From: Bacteroidota bacterium
GTDB lineage: Bacteria; Bacteroidota; Bacteroidia; M30B66
Assembly: GCA_027490225.1 (NCBI GenBank)
Contig: JAIXYK010000024.1
Location: 1-50,839, forward strand
Length of the DNA stretch: 50,839 nt
Direction of reading: 5' to 3'
The position numbers and the translations under genes were made by a program. Shown one piece after another: positions 17,115 through 26,167 of this stretch. The notes beneath the pieces are model-generated. The model ran no database searches and had not been told where the DNA came from. It saw only the letters and a list, made by a program, of their open reading frames with translations. Each line of letters opens with the position of its first letter. Position 1 is the stretch's first letter.

Positions 17115-19244
17115 CTATTTCTTTGGTTTAACAGGAGTTGCTGGTGCAACAGGCTTTGCAGGTTCAACAGCTGCAGGAGTTGGTGTTGGTACAGCAGATT
17201 TTGGTTCTTCTAACTGAATATTTGATTTCGGTTGCTCCTGAACATCAGTTTCAACTTCATCATCCTCTCCAACAGTTTGAATTACAGGAGCCTTGTATTC
17301 TATTGAACCTTCAGCAGGCACAAAGTTAGTGCTTGTAATACGGAATTCAGTACGGCGATTCATTTGGTGCTCTTCTTCAGAACATTTAACACCGTCTTTA
17401 CACTTATTCAATAATTTAGTTTCACCATATCCTTTTGCAGTAAGACGTGCAGGATCAATTTTTTGCTGAACCAAATAATCAACAACAGATTGAGCTCTTT
17501 TTTGAGATAAAGCAATATTAGCTTTAGCAGCATCTCTCGAATCTGTATGAGACATCAACTCAATTGTAATTTGTGGATTGTCTTTCAATGTTTGAATCAA
17601 TCCATTTAAAGAGTCATTAGATTCTGGACGTAAGTCCCATTTACCTAAGTCATACTCAATTTTAGGTAATTTAATTGGTCCTTTTTTGGTTGTTTTCAAA
17701 AAGAAATCTTTCTTGTAATCGCGGCTTGCTAACTCTCCAACTGTAGATTCTTTACCAATATCATTCAAATAATCTGTGCTGTTTGCAATAAAGTCGTAAG
17801 TATTATCTTCTTTGAATTTGGTATTGTCAAAAGTATACGAACCAGTTTGGTCTGTAACCGTTTCGTAAATCATACCATCTTTGTCTTTCATGGTAACTTT
17901 AGCTCCAGTTATTGGTTGTTTGGTATCAAAATCTATCACGTATCCGCCAATAGTAAACAAGATTGGAGGAACACTAAATTCGTAAATATCAGAAGCTCCT
18001 TTACCACCTTCACGAGAAGATGAAAAATAACCTCTCTCGTTTTTCCCTTGAAAAATGATTTGAAAGTCATCCGCCTCTGTATTGATTGGATACTTTAAGT
18101 TAGCTGTTCCGCCCCATTTTCCACCTTTTAGTTTAGCTTCAAAAATATCGAGACCACCCATACCAACATGACCATTAGAAGCAAAATATAAAGTTGAATC
18201 GTTTCTTAGTGAAGGATACATTTCATCACCTTCAGTATTTACTTGTGGACCTAAATTAATCGGGCTACCCCAAGTTTTTGCTTTTTTATCAAATTTTGCC
18301 ATCCAAATATCTCTTCCACCTAAACCACCTGGCATATTTGAAGCAAAAAGTAAAATATCTTCAGAATCGCTTAACCAAGGGTGGCCAACTGTAAAGCTAT
18401 CAGCAGTAAATGGAACTAAAACAGGTTCATCCCAATTATTACCTTTTTTTAGAGTGGTAAAAATCTGACATCCTTTCAATTTGTTTTTATCTTCTTCACA
18501 ACGTGTAAAGAATATTTTACTGAATTTATCATTAAAAGTAACACTACCTTCATTGAATTTGCCATTTACAGGTTCTTTTAAAGCAGCAGGAGTGCTCCAT
18601 TTACCGTTTTTATCAAGTTTTGCTTCGTAGATATCTGAATAACTCTGACCTGTCCATCCATCAATTCCATTTCCTGTAGAACCTTCTCTTGTTGAAGTAA
18701 AATATAATTCTTTGAAGTTTTTACGGCTATAACTTGGAGAAAAATCTTCAAACTTAGTATTCAAAGGTTGAACATTACTGATAAGATGCTTTGTAGGAGT
18801 AGCTTTCCATTGTACAGACAATTTGCAACTTTCCACTCCTCTTGAACCGCGCACATCATCTGGTTTTAGCTTCACATATTTTTGATATTCAGCCAAAGCC
18901 TCATCGTACTTTCCATTGTAACGTAGCATATCTGCTAGAAACAATGTTGCTTCAGGATTAGCATATTTTGCTTTAATGGCTTTAGCAAACCAAACTTCTG
19001 CTTTTTTAGTGTCGTTAAACATTTTATAACATAGGCCTTGTTTAAATGTGAGTTCAGCTTTTAATGCTTTGTTTCCTCTTACTTTTTCAAGTGCTTTCTT
19101 ATACGAGTTTAATGCTTCGTAATAATCACGGTTTTTATACAATCTATCTGCTTCTTTTACAGCTTTAGGCTGAGCAATAGCAGCTGTTGCAGTGATTATT
19201 GTTACTAAAATAATGTAAATAACCTGTTTTAACGACTTTACCAT
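17115..19244 (-). CDS. PorE-like OmpA-family protein: TPR, PD40 propeller, carboxypeptidase-regulatory and OmpA domains
   Basis: A 709-residue protein with a signal peptide (cleavage near AIAQ-PK, residue 25). TPR-like helices (about 27-135) are followed by a PD40/WD40-like beta-propeller (about 165-420; repeated YFTSTREG, LLFASNMPGGLGGRDIW and LYFASNGHVGMGGLDI motifs). Next come a carboxypeptidase regulatory-like domain (about 428-510), an OmpA peptidoglycan-binding domain (about 530-640; LMSHTDSRDAAKANIALSQK and NRRTEFRI) and a Pro/Ala-rich tail. This order matches PorE, a T9SS-associated periplasmic protein that links the outer-membrane complex to peptidoglycan. Paralogues with this layout exist, so the PorE role is likely but not certain. 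T9SS cargo genes occur at five places in the window. Confidence 0.82.
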   Translation of the reverse strand: MVKSLKQVIYIILVTIITATAAIAQPKAVKEADRLYKNRDYYEALNSYKKALEKVRGNKALKAELTFKQGLCYKMFNDTKKAEVWFAKAIKAKYANPEATLFLADMLRYNGKYDEALAEYQKYVKLKPDDVRGSRGVESCKLSVQWKATPTKHLISNVQPLNTKFEDFSPSYSRKNFKELYFTSTREGSTGNGIDGWTGQSYSDIYEAKLDKNGKWSTPAALKEPVNGKFNEGSVTFNDKFSKIFFTRCEEDKNKLKGCQIFTTLKKGNNWDEPVLVPFTADSFTVGHPWLSDSEDILLFASNMPGGLGGRDIWMAKFDKKAKTWGSPINLGPQVNTEGDEMYPSLRNDSTLYFASNGHVGMGGLDIFEAKLKGGKWGGTANLKYPINTEADDFQIIFQGKNERGYFSSSREGGKGASDIYEFSVPPILFTIGGYVIDFDTKQPITGAKVTMKDKDGMIYETVTDQTGSYTFDNTKFKEDNTYDFIANSTDYLNDIGKESTVGELASRDYKKDFFLKTTKKGPIKLPKIEYDLGKWDLRPESNDSLNGLIQTLKDNPQITIELMSHTDSRDAAKANIALSQKRAQSVVDYLVQQKIDPARLTAKGYGETKLLNKCKDGVKCSEEEHQMNRRTEFRITSTNFVPAEGSIEYKAPVIQTVGEDDEVETDVQEQPKSNIQLEEPKSAVPTPTPAAVEPAKPVAPATPVKPKK

Positions 19245-19271
19245 GTGTTTCTATTTTGCATTTGAGGTGCG

Positions 19272-19302
19272 CTAAATTAAAAAAAATGTCTGTGTTTGCA
19301 AA
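19272..19302 (-). promoter_or_regulatory. Candidate promoter of the PorE-like gene
   Basis: The minus strand reads TTTG (19302-19299), a 19-bp spacer, then TAATTTAG (19279-19272), one mismatch from TAnnTTTG. It lies 28 bp upstream of the ATG. Confidence 0.6.
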
Positions 19303-19341
19303 TATTCAATTTGAAGTACCAAATAATTCAGCAAAAATAAA

Positions 19342-19374
19342 ATAGGGGCTTGATATTAAACACCAAGCCCCTAT
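19342..19374 (-). terminator. Rho-independent terminator after glutamine synthetase
   Basis: The arms ataggggcttg (19342-19352) and caagcccctat (19364-19374) are perfectly complementary. On the minus strand a T-rich tract follows the stem. Confidence 0.88.
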
Positions 19375-19394
19375 TTATCAATTATTTAAACTTA

Positions 19395-21590
19395 TTAATT
19401 GATAAACAACATTTCACGATACTTTGGCAAACTCCACATCTCATCATCTACAATTAACTCCAATTTGTCTGAATGATATCGTATTTCTTCAAAATAAGGT
19501 TGAACTTTGGTACAATAAGCAACTGCCAATTTTCGGGCATCGGTAATTTTATTCGCCGACTTGCGTGCTTCAATCATAGCATCAACAGCTTTTTTAATAC
19601 TTGTTACATGTTCAGAAATTTCATTAATTATTTCTAATTGTGATGAAGCTGCTTTTTTAAATCCTGCTGCATCCAAAATATCCTTTAAACCTTTAACATT
19701 GCTAATAACCTGGTTTTGGTATTTAAGTGCAGTTGGTATTATATGATTTGAAGCTAATTCTCCCATAACTCGACTTTCAATTTGTATTTTCTTGGTATAC
19801 ATTTCCAGTTGAATTTCATGCCTAGCTTCAATTTCTCTGTGAGACATTACATCGTTAGAAGTGTAAAGTTCGATTGTTTTCTTGGAAATCATTGCATCTA
19901 ATGCTTCCGGAGTTTTAGCAAAATTATTTAAGCCTCTTTTAGCTGCTTCTTTTACCCACTCATCTCCATAACCATTTCCTTCGAAACGTATATTCTTAGA
20001 TTCGGTAATATATCTTCTAAGTACTTGAAAAATAGCTTCGTCCTTATCTAGTTTTTTCTTATTGATGAGTCCGTCTACTTCAACTTTAAATTCTTTTAAC
20101 TGTTGTGCCATTATGGTATTTAAAACTGTCATCGCTAAGCTACAATTAGCAGATGAACCTACGGCTCTGAATTCAAATTTATTACCAGTAAAAGCAAATG
20201 GAGAAGTACGATTTCTATCTGTATTATCTAATAAAATTTGAGGAATTTTTCCAATGTTTAATTTCAACTCCGTTTTCTCATCAGGTGTCATTTTGGTTCC
20301 TGATTTCACTTTTGCTTCCAATTCGTCTAATACAGATGTTAATTGAGAACCAATAAAAGCTGAAATTATTGCAGGAGGAGCTTCATTAGCACCTAATCTG
20401 TGATCGTTACCCGCTGAAGCAATTGCTGAGCGCAATAAATCTGCATGTTCATGCACCGCTTTAACAGTTGATATAAAGAATGTTAAAAATTGAAGGTTAT
20501 TCTTAGGTGTTTTACCTGGACTTAATAAGTTTTTACCAGTATTGGTGCTCATTGACCAATTATTGTGTTTCCCTGAACCATTAATTCCTGCAAATGGCTT
20601 TTCATGTAAAAGCACTCTAAATTTATGACGTCTAGCAACTTTATGCATCATATCCATCAATAACTGGTTATGGTCTACTGCAAGATTTGCTTCTTCGAAA
20701 ATCGGCGCACATTCAAATTGATTTGGAGCAACTTCGTTATGTCTTGTTTTGATAGGAATACCTAATCTTAAACATTCCGATTCAAAATCTCTCATGTAAC
20801 CGTTTGCTCTTTCTGGAATAGAACCAAAATAATGATCCTCTAATTGCTGGCCTTTTGCAGGAGAATGACCAAATAATGTTCTTCCAGTTAAAGCCAAATC
20901 CGGACGAGCATGGTATAATGCTTCGTCTATTAAGAAGTATTCTTGTTCCCAGCCTAAAGTAGCTGATACTTTTGTAACATTCTTATCGAAATACTGGCAT
21001 ACATCAACAGCTGCTTTATCCAAAGCATGCAAAGCTTTTAACAAAGGTGTTTTAAAATCTAATGCTTCACCAGTGTATGAAACAAAAATTGTTGGAATGC
21101 AAAGAGTTCCACTAATTATAAATGCTGGAGAAGTTGGGTCCCAAGCGGTATAGCCTCTGGCTTCAAATGTATTACGAATGCCTCCACTTGGAAAAGATGA
21201 GGCATCTGGTTCCTGCTGGATCAAATTTGAACCGCTGAAATTTTCAATGGCACGACCATCAGGTAAAGGCTCAAAAAAAGCATCATGCTTTTCGGCAGTA
21301 GCTCCATTTAACGGCTGAAACCAATGTGTATAATGCGTGCAACCATGATTCATTGCCCATGCTTTCATACTACTAGCAACCTGGTCGGCAATCTCGCGCT
21401 CTATTTGGGTTCCGTGAACAATTGCGCCTTGAACTTTCTCAAATGCTTCTTTGCTCATGTATTCGCGCATGGCTATATCGCCAAATACATGTTTCCCATA
21501 ATAATCAGAAATCTTTTCAATGGCCGGACCAACTGGCTCATAAGCTCTGTTGATTAAAGATTCAAGTGCCTTAAATCGAATTGTTGACAT
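19395..21590 (-). CDS. glnN: Glutamine synthetase type III
   Basis: A 731-residue GSIII enzyme that makes glutamine from glutamate, ammonia and ATP. The long N-terminal domain carries the GSIII block AWAMNHGCTHYTHWFQPLNG. Active-site segments include EVAPNQFECAPIFE, KPFAGINGSGKHNNWSM and NRTSPFAFTGNKFEFRAVGS. The length fits GSIII (about 700-730 residues) and excludes GSI and GSII. GSIII is characteristic of Bacteroidota. Its promoter is the best in the window and overlaps a long palindrome, so nitrogen-dependent regulation is likely. Confidence 0.96.
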   Translation of the reverse strand: MSTIRFKALESLINRAYEPVGPAIEKISDYYGKHVFGDIAMREYMSKEAFEKVQGAIVHGTQIEREIADQVASSMKAWAMNHGCTHYTHWFQPLNGATAEKHDAFFEPLPDGRAIENFSGSNLIQQEPDASSFPSGGIRNTFEARGYTAWDPTSPAFIISGTLCIPTIFVSYTGEALDFKTPLLKALHALDKAAVDVCQYFDKNVTKVSATLGWEQEYFLIDEALYHARPDLALTGRTLFGHSPAKGQQLEDHYFGSIPERANGYMRDFESECLRLGIPIKTRHNEVAPNQFECAPIFEEANLAVDHNQLLMDMMHKVARRHKFRVLLHEKPFAGINGSGKHNNWSMSTNTGKNLLSPGKTPKNNLQFLTFFISTVKAVHEHADLLRSAIASAGNDHRLGANEAPPAIISAFIGSQLTSVLDELEAKVKSGTKMTPDEKTELKLNIGKIPQILLDNTDRNRTSPFAFTGNKFEFRAVGSSANCSLAMTVLNTIMAQQLKEFKVEVDGLINKKKLDKDEAIFQVLRRYITESKNIRFEGNGYGDEWVKEAAKRGLNNFAKTPEALDAMISKKTIELYTSNDVMSHREIEARHEIQLEMYTKKIQIESRVMGELASNHIIPTALKYQNQVISNVKGLKDILDAAGFKKAASSQLEIINEISEHVTSIKKAVDAMIEARKSANKITDARKLAVAYCTKVQPYFEEIRYHSDKLELIVDDEMWSLPKYREMLFIN

Positions 21591-21625
21591 AGTAATTTTT
21601 TAAATTTTTACGTTTTTTTCGGGCA

Positions 21626-21657
21626 CAAAGGTAATTTTTAGGGGGTAAATTCACAAA
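21626..21657 (-). promoter_or_regulatory. Promoter of glnN, consensus match
   Basis: The minus strand reads TTTG (21657-21654), 20 bp, then TACCTTTG (21633-21626). Both elements match the Bacteroidota consensus exactly, 36 bp before the ATG. Confidence 0.82.
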
Positions 21658-21687
21658 TAATCTATAAATATTTGTGAACACCCCCTA
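21639..21687. promoter_or_regulatory. Long palindrome overlapping the glnN promoter, candidate operator
   Basis: The left arm tagggggt-aaa-ttcacaaata (21639-21659) pairs with the right arm tatttgtga-acaccccct-a (21669-21687), leaving a 9-bp centre and a small asymmetry of two bases. It covers the -33 element and the spacer. Such symmetry suggests a dimeric regulator site; the regulator is unknown. Confidence 0.65.
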
Positions 21688-21734
21688 TTTTTTAATCAAT
21701 ATCAGAAAATAAATTGATTTTTTGGGAATCGGTA

Positions 21735-21826
21735 GCTTCGAGTACCTCAGCCACCAAACAATGCTGGCTGAGGCACTCGAAGCACCGCTGGCTGAGGCTC
21801 TCGAAGCCAGCTTGTCGAAGCCAGCC
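21735..21826. repeat. REP-like palindromic element
   Basis: gcttcgagtacctcagcca (21735-21753) pairs with tggctgaggcactcgaagc (21765-21783) over 19 bp with one mismatch. Half-sites of the same motif follow twice more (ggctgaggctctcgaagcc and cttgtcgaagccagcc) up to 21826. It lies directly 3' of the minus-strand membrane gene and may help end its transcript. Confidence 0.8.
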
Positions 21827-22263
21827 TACATCAAATTCCAGTTCGGCATTCTGCTTAAAATCAATAATAAAGCAATGGTTGTATAAATTGCCACTTTCTT
21901 ATGCTTCTCTATATCTGTTGCAGCTTTCTTGGAAAATGTTCTTCCCAATTGAATCAAAACTACTGCAATAATCATCGTTAAAATATGCTCAACAGCATAA
22001 AATCTAAGATTTGGGTCTTTCATAGCAGCTCCCATATCTTGGAATGCAGCTTTAGTAACTTGACTGTAAACAAAATACAATAAAAGTCCAACTATTAATT
22101 GCAGGTGGGTAAAACCAACTAAAATTCCTCCAGTAATTTTATCAATTTTTTGGTATGAACCTTTTCCTAACCAACCTGTCCATGCTCGAAACAAAACGAA
22201 AATTAATAAAATCAATAAAATCCAACGAATCAAATTGTGAGAATGCAGAAGGGCTGTATACAT
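21826..22263 (-). CDS. Small integral membrane protein, four predicted helices
   Basis: A 145-residue protein with four hydrophobic segments (about 10-28, 45-66, 87-107 and 123-140). His residues recur at membrane edges (LLHSHNLIRW, FTHLQLIVG and YAVEHILTM), which recalls small cytochrome-b-like proteins, but heme binding is only a guess. A perfect -7 element lies upstream. No functional partner is evident; it stands between glnN and the PBP1C gene on the same strand. Confidence 0.75.
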   Translation of the reverse strand: MYTALLHSHNLIRWILLILLIFVLFRAWTGWLGKGSYQKIDKITGGILVGFTHLQLIVGLLLYFVYSQVTKAAFQDMGAAMKDPNLRFYAVEHILTMIIAVVLIQLGRTFSKKAATDIEKHKKVAIYTTIALLLILSRMPNWNLM

Positions 22264-22286
22264 AAATTATAGTTTTTATTTTTTTG

Positions 22287-22294
22287 CAAATGTA
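22287..22294 (-). promoter_or_regulatory. Candidate -7 element for the small membrane protein gene
   Basis: The minus strand reads TACATTTG, an exact match to TAnnTTTG, 23 bp before the ATG. The -33 element is weak. Confidence 0.45.
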
Positions 22295-22320
22295 TTATAA
22301 TGTCGTTCTAAGCTTGCTAA

Positions 22321-24714
22321 TTATTTATTTAAAACAACAAAATTTCGTCTGATTTTTTCCCCGTTTTCATCAATTGCTTCAATGGTATGTTTGCCAGCTT
22401 TTGTTTGAATGGCAAGCTGGTGTATTTCTTTTGTTTGACCAATTGGAATTCCATCTAACATCCAATAAACAATTGTACTAGGTTTCCTGTGAGCAATTTC
22501 AAATACGACATTACTTTTATTCCCATCATAACTTCTTGGGATAAAAATTTCAGTACCTGGTCGTGGATAAATGAAATCCATCATTTGGTTAGTGCTATTA
22601 CTTGAACACCCTGGCAGAAAATCAGGCAACACCGTATAATCAGCATGTTTTGTTTTGTAAAAATGCTCCATAGCAGGCGGTAAAACAAACCAACTTCGCT
22701 GCATTGTAGATTCTAAATCAATGCAATCTGCTGTAACTCGTCCATTTCCAGAGGGATGCAAATAAATAAGCTGATGATAATTGCAGGGTACCGTTTTTTC
22801 ACCTGTTTTTGGAACCCATAAAGTGTCAATCTTGTCGCAATATTTGCTTGCTTTTGCACCTGAAATTTTACAAACAGCAATCCGCATCATATCATCATAA
22901 GGAACATCGAACCAGTCACTTTCGGGCAAGCTTCTTAAAACATCAAACATAACAGGTGCAGCACTTCCAATGCCTGTGAGCAATGGCTTCCCTTCTCCAT
23001 CAGCATTTCCAACCCAAACGCCAACTACATATCTTGACGTAATGCCTATTGACCAGGCATCGCGGTTTCCAAAACTGGTGCCTGTTTTCCAAGCAACTTT
23101 ATTAGCAGATAAAAATTCGCTCCAACCTGCTTCTTCATCGGGCCTGTTTACCTCGCTCATGGCTTCGAACATGGAGTAAATTGCAGCTGCATTTAAAACA
23201 GAATTGTCCCTTAGACTTAGTTGCTCCTTTTTTGAATTTTTATTCTTTTCAACTAAAAGATAATTTGCAGGGTGAACATTATTGGCTGCATACTTTCCAT
23301 TTAACGTTCCAAAATCCTGTAAATCTCTTGACAAAGAAGCATACATACCACACATTTCCCATAAGTTACCTTCTGCACCACCTAAAATTAGCGATAATCC
23401 ATAATGGGCAGCTGATTTCTTTAAGGATTTCATTCCTAATTTCCTGAGTTTATTGCTGAACTTTTCAATTCCATACTGGTGCAACATTCTTACGGCCGGA
23501 ACATTTAATGAGCGTGCTATAGCCATTCTGGCTGGAACTGCACCTTCATACGTCAAATTGTAATTTTTGGGCGTATAGCCTGCAATTTGAGTGGGAATAT
23601 CTGCTTGTAAAGTGCCGGGAAGTAACATACCTTCGTTTAACATGGCAGCAAACAAAAGAGGTTTCAAGACCGAACCTGTGCTCCTGTTTGCGGTTATCAT
23701 ATTCACAGATTCCTGGTTATTTTTCCCGCTTTGTAAATTACCTGCATAAGCTAATGCGTTTCCTGTGCTTGTTTCCAAAATAAGCACACCGGCATTATGA
23801 ATCCCGTTAACTTCCCAATTTACCTGATAGTTTTGTAAAATACGCATTACCTGCTGTTGCAGCTCAAACTCAATTGAAGTTGCAACAGTTGAATTTCCAT
23901 TATTCTCTTTTATAACCTGATCTAGCAATTGCGGCGTCCAATTTGGAGAACTAAATTGCTTTTCAGGAAGAGGTTCTGATATAGCCAGCGAATAATCTTG
24001 CTGACTCAGTTCACCATTATTATATAAAACAGTTAACAACCTGTTTCTTTTTTCCATTAGTTTGATTTGATTTTTGCCTGGGAAAATCAATCTTGGACTA
24101 TTGGGTAAAACAGCCAATGTAGCAGCCTCGGCCCAAGAAAGTTCTGCAGCGTTGCGACCGAAATACCGCATTGCTGCTGCTTCTAAACCAACGATATTGC
24201 TTCCAAAAGGAGCATTTTGTGCATATAAGCGCAATATTTCTTTTTTACTGTATTTCAATTCTAATCTAGTTGCCCAAATGGCTTCAATTAGTTTTTCAAA
24301 AACGTTTCTTTTTTTGCCTTTTCTTGCCAATCGAATTACTTGCATGGTAATGGTGCTGCCTCCTCGCTTCAACTTACCTCCGCTTGAATTACTCCAGGCT
24401 GCTTTTGAAATTGCAACAGGATTTACTCCTAAATGATAATAAAAATACCGGTCTTCGAAAGCAAGCAAAGCTGTAATAAATCTCTCCGGAATGGAGTCTG
24501 TTTGAGCAATTCTCCATTGCCCATCATCAGCTAACCGCGCAGAAAGCACTTCACCTTCTTTACTCAATAAAACAGTAGAAAAATTATCACTGAATAGTTT
24601 TTCTGGCAAGCAAAAATAAAACGGGATAAAAAAAACTAAGAAAAAAAAGCCCCATCGGAAATATCTCTTTTCCCAATACTTTTTAAATGCTATAAAAGGT
24701 TTTTTAAACTCCAA
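22321..24714 (-). CDS. pbpC: Penicillin-binding protein 1C
   Basis: A 797-residue bifunctional cell wall enzyme. An N-terminal membrane anchor (about 20-38) is followed by a glycosyltransferase family 51 domain with EDRYFYYHLGVNP and GGSTITMQ. The transpeptidase domain has STGSVLKP (SxxK type, active-site Ser) and KTGTSFGNRDAW. A C-terminal BiPBP_C domain follows (about 710-795; YPRPGTEIFIPR and WMLDG). The C-terminal domain identifies PBP1C rather than PBP1A. The alpha-2-macroglobulin gene often found beside pbpC is absent here. A four-helix-bundle gene lies 44 bp upstream on the same strand. Confidence 0.93.
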   Translation of the reverse strand: MEFKKPFIAFKKYWEKRYFRWGFFFLVFFIPFYFCLPEKLFSDNFSTVLLSKEGEVLSARLADDGQWRIAQTDSIPERFITALLAFEDRYFYYHLGVNPVAISKAAWSNSSGGKLKRGGSTITMQVIRLARKGKKRNVFEKLIEAIWATRLELKYSKKEILRLYAQNAPFGSNIVGLEAAAMRYFGRNAAELSWAEAATLAVLPNSPRLIFPGKNQIKLMEKRNRLLTVLYNNGELSQQDYSLAISEPLPEKQFSSPNWTPQLLDQVIKENNGNSTVATSIEFELQQQVMRILQNYQVNWEVNGIHNAGVLILETSTGNALAYAGNLQSGKNNQESVNMITANRSTGSVLKPLLFAAMLNEGMLLPGTLQADIPTQIAGYTPKNYNLTYEGAVPARMAIARSLNVPAVRMLHQYGIEKFSNKLRKLGMKSLKKSAAHYGLSLILGGAEGNLWEMCGMYASLSRDLQDFGTLNGKYAANNVHPANYLLVEKNKNSKKEQLSLRDNSVLNAAAIYSMFEAMSEVNRPDEEAGWSEFLSANKVAWKTGTSFGNRDAWSIGITSRYVVGVWVGNADGEGKPLLTGIGSAAPVMFDVLRSLPESDWFDVPYDDMMRIAVCKISGAKASKYCDKIDTLWVPKTGEKTVPCNYHQLIYLHPSGNGRVTADCIDLESTMQRSWFVLPPAMEHFYKTKHADYTVLPDFLPGCSSNSTNQMMDFIYPRPGTEIFIPRSYDGNKSNVVFEIAHRKPSTIVYWMLDGIPIGQTKEIHQLAIQTKAGKHTIEAIDENGEKIRRNFVVLNK

Positions 24715-24758
24715 TCTTAATGATGCGAATGCGCCACAAAACTAAAATTAAACAAGCA

Positions 24759-25133
24759 TTAATTTATCAATTGAAAATCTGATTTTAAAAGTCTGTTAAT
24801 TAAGTCTCTAAGCTCCTCACAATTTTCATTTAATCTGCTTCGCTCTGTCTCATTCATATAACCAAGATACAAGGATACATCTAATAAAAAATCAAGTTCT
24901 GTAATATTGAAACGAGCATTTTTCATTAAATGAATTTGCTCTTCGTTAAGTGGTAATTGACTTTCTGCAATTCGCGCAGGTATGCTGATAGCAGCTTGCA
25001 TCAATTGATTTTTCAATCCTTGGTATTGTTTTTCTTGTTCAGGAAAATTCCTTATTACATGGTTTACAGCTATTGCCAAATCGAGCGATTTTCGCCAAAT
25101 AGGAGCAGACTTTAAAGGTTTTTTAGGTATCAT
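24759..25133 (-). CDS. Four-helix bundle protein (S23 / TIGR02436-like)
   Basis: A 124-residue all-helical protein. Its pattern (IWRKSLDLAIAVNHVIRNFP near the start, LMQAAISIPARIAES in the second helix, FNITELDFLLDVSLYLGY in the third) matches the four-helix bundle family first seen in 23S rRNA intervening sequences and related to the Avd protein of diversity-generating retroelements. Neither rRNA nor reverse transcriptase is near, so this is a stand-alone copy. It may share a transcript with pbpC. Confidence 0.82.
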   Translation of the reverse strand: MIPKKPLKSAPIWRKSLDLAIAVNHVIRNFPEQEKQYQGLKNQLMQAAISIPARIAESQLPLNEEQIHLMKNARFNITELDFLLDVSLYLGYMNETERSRLNENCEELRDLINRLLKSDFQLIN

Positions 25134-25187
25134 AATAAGTATATATTTAATAATTCCTCAAATTTCTATAATCCATTTTAATCTAAC

Positions 25188-25217
25188 CGTTTATAGACGT
25201 TTATAAACGTTTAATAA
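25188..25217. promoter_or_regulatory. Three phased 10-bp repeats, candidate operator
   Basis: CGTTTATAGA, CGTTTATAAA and CGTTTAATAA follow each other at exact 10-bp spacing (one helical turn). acgtttataaacgt (25197-25210) is a perfect palindrome. The site lies between the divergent four-helix-bundle and T9SS genes. Confidence 0.5.
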
Positions 25218-25334
25218 CCTTTTTTTAGCTTTTAAAACTAAAAGAAACAGTGACCTTCTTTTATGGTCCAATTATTGTAAAGCCACTTCGGTTTTTAAAT
25301 TCAAAACTCTTTTTATTAAAGTTAACTTCTCAGC

Positions 25335-26144
25335 ATGAAACACATTTTCTTTTCATTACTTTTAGCACTAAGCTTACAAATTACTTCAGTTGCTCAAACC
25401 ATTCTTTGGGAAGAAGGTTTTGAATCATATCAAGGTTTTGGTGATAGTCCAGTAGGATTTACTGGTGACCTTAAAGTATATTTAGGTCATGGTAATCCAA
25501 CAGGAAAAGGGCTATGCGCCCAACATTCTACGTTCAATACAAAGGATTCAAGTGTTACTCCTGTTATAAACAATGTATTAGCCAATTCATTCTTTACATT
25601 TGACTATAGATTCGCTACTTACACTGGAACAAATCCAACATTCGATTTTCCATTAATAAACGAAAGTGTTCAGTTTTTTGTAGCTGAAGAAAATGCAACT
25701 GACTGGGGCGCTGCTTTACTTACAATTAACGCTGCTAACGACACTGCTGCAATTCCATTTCGTTCCCGTTCAATAAATTTATCAGCTTTTGTTGGTCAAA
25801 ATATTAAAATAAAAATCAGAAGTAACAATCCTTCAACACGCGATTACTGGATGGATTTAGATAACCTAAAAGTATCATCAGCAGATAATTCTACAATAAT
25901 TCAACAAAGCAAAAGTGAAATTGACTTTTCGTTTTACCCAAATCCTGCCAACGATTTAGTTACTATTCAATCAGCAGAAGGCGCACAATTAGAGCTTATA
26001 AATATGTTAGGCGCTGTGGTGTTAAAGAAAAGTATTAACGCTCCAAAATTCACATTAGATGTGGAACAATTTCCTAGAGGAATTTACTACTTAAAAGTAG
26101 ATAACAATAGAAAATCCATTTTGAAGAAATTGGTATTGAAATAA
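25335..26144 (+). CDS. T9SS-secreted protein with a choice-of-anchor J / cleaved-adhesin-like domain
   Basis: A 269-residue protein. A signal peptide ends near SVAQ (residue 21). The middle (about 22-185) starts with ILWEEGFESY and ends with YWMDLDNLKVS, the pattern of jelly-roll choice-of-anchor J or cleaved-adhesin domains that bind glycans or proteins. A type A sorting domain (about 195-269) begins FSFYPNPANDLV and carries GIYYLKV. It has a single globular domain and no neighbour in an operon. The ligand is unknown. Confidence 0.85.
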   Translation: MKHIFFSLLLALSLQITSVAQTILWEEGFESYQGFGDSPVGFTGDLKVYLGHGNPTGKGLCAQHSTFNTKDSSVTPVINNVLANSFFTFDYRFATYTGTNPTFDFPLINESVQFFVAEENATDWGAALLTINAANDTAAIPFRSRSINLSAFVGQNIKIKIRSNNPSTRDYWMDLDNLKVSSADNSTIIQQSKSEIDFSFYPNPANDLVTIQSAEGAQLELINMLGAVVLKKSINAPKFTLDVEQFPRGIYYLKVDNNRKSILKKLVLK

Positions 26145-26167
26145 AAAATAAAAAACTCAATTATCAT

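Noticed and set aside
24759-25133. Avd protein of a diversity-generating retroelement
   Set aside because: No reverse transcriptase, template repeat or variable repeat is nearby; stand-alone S23-like genes are common.
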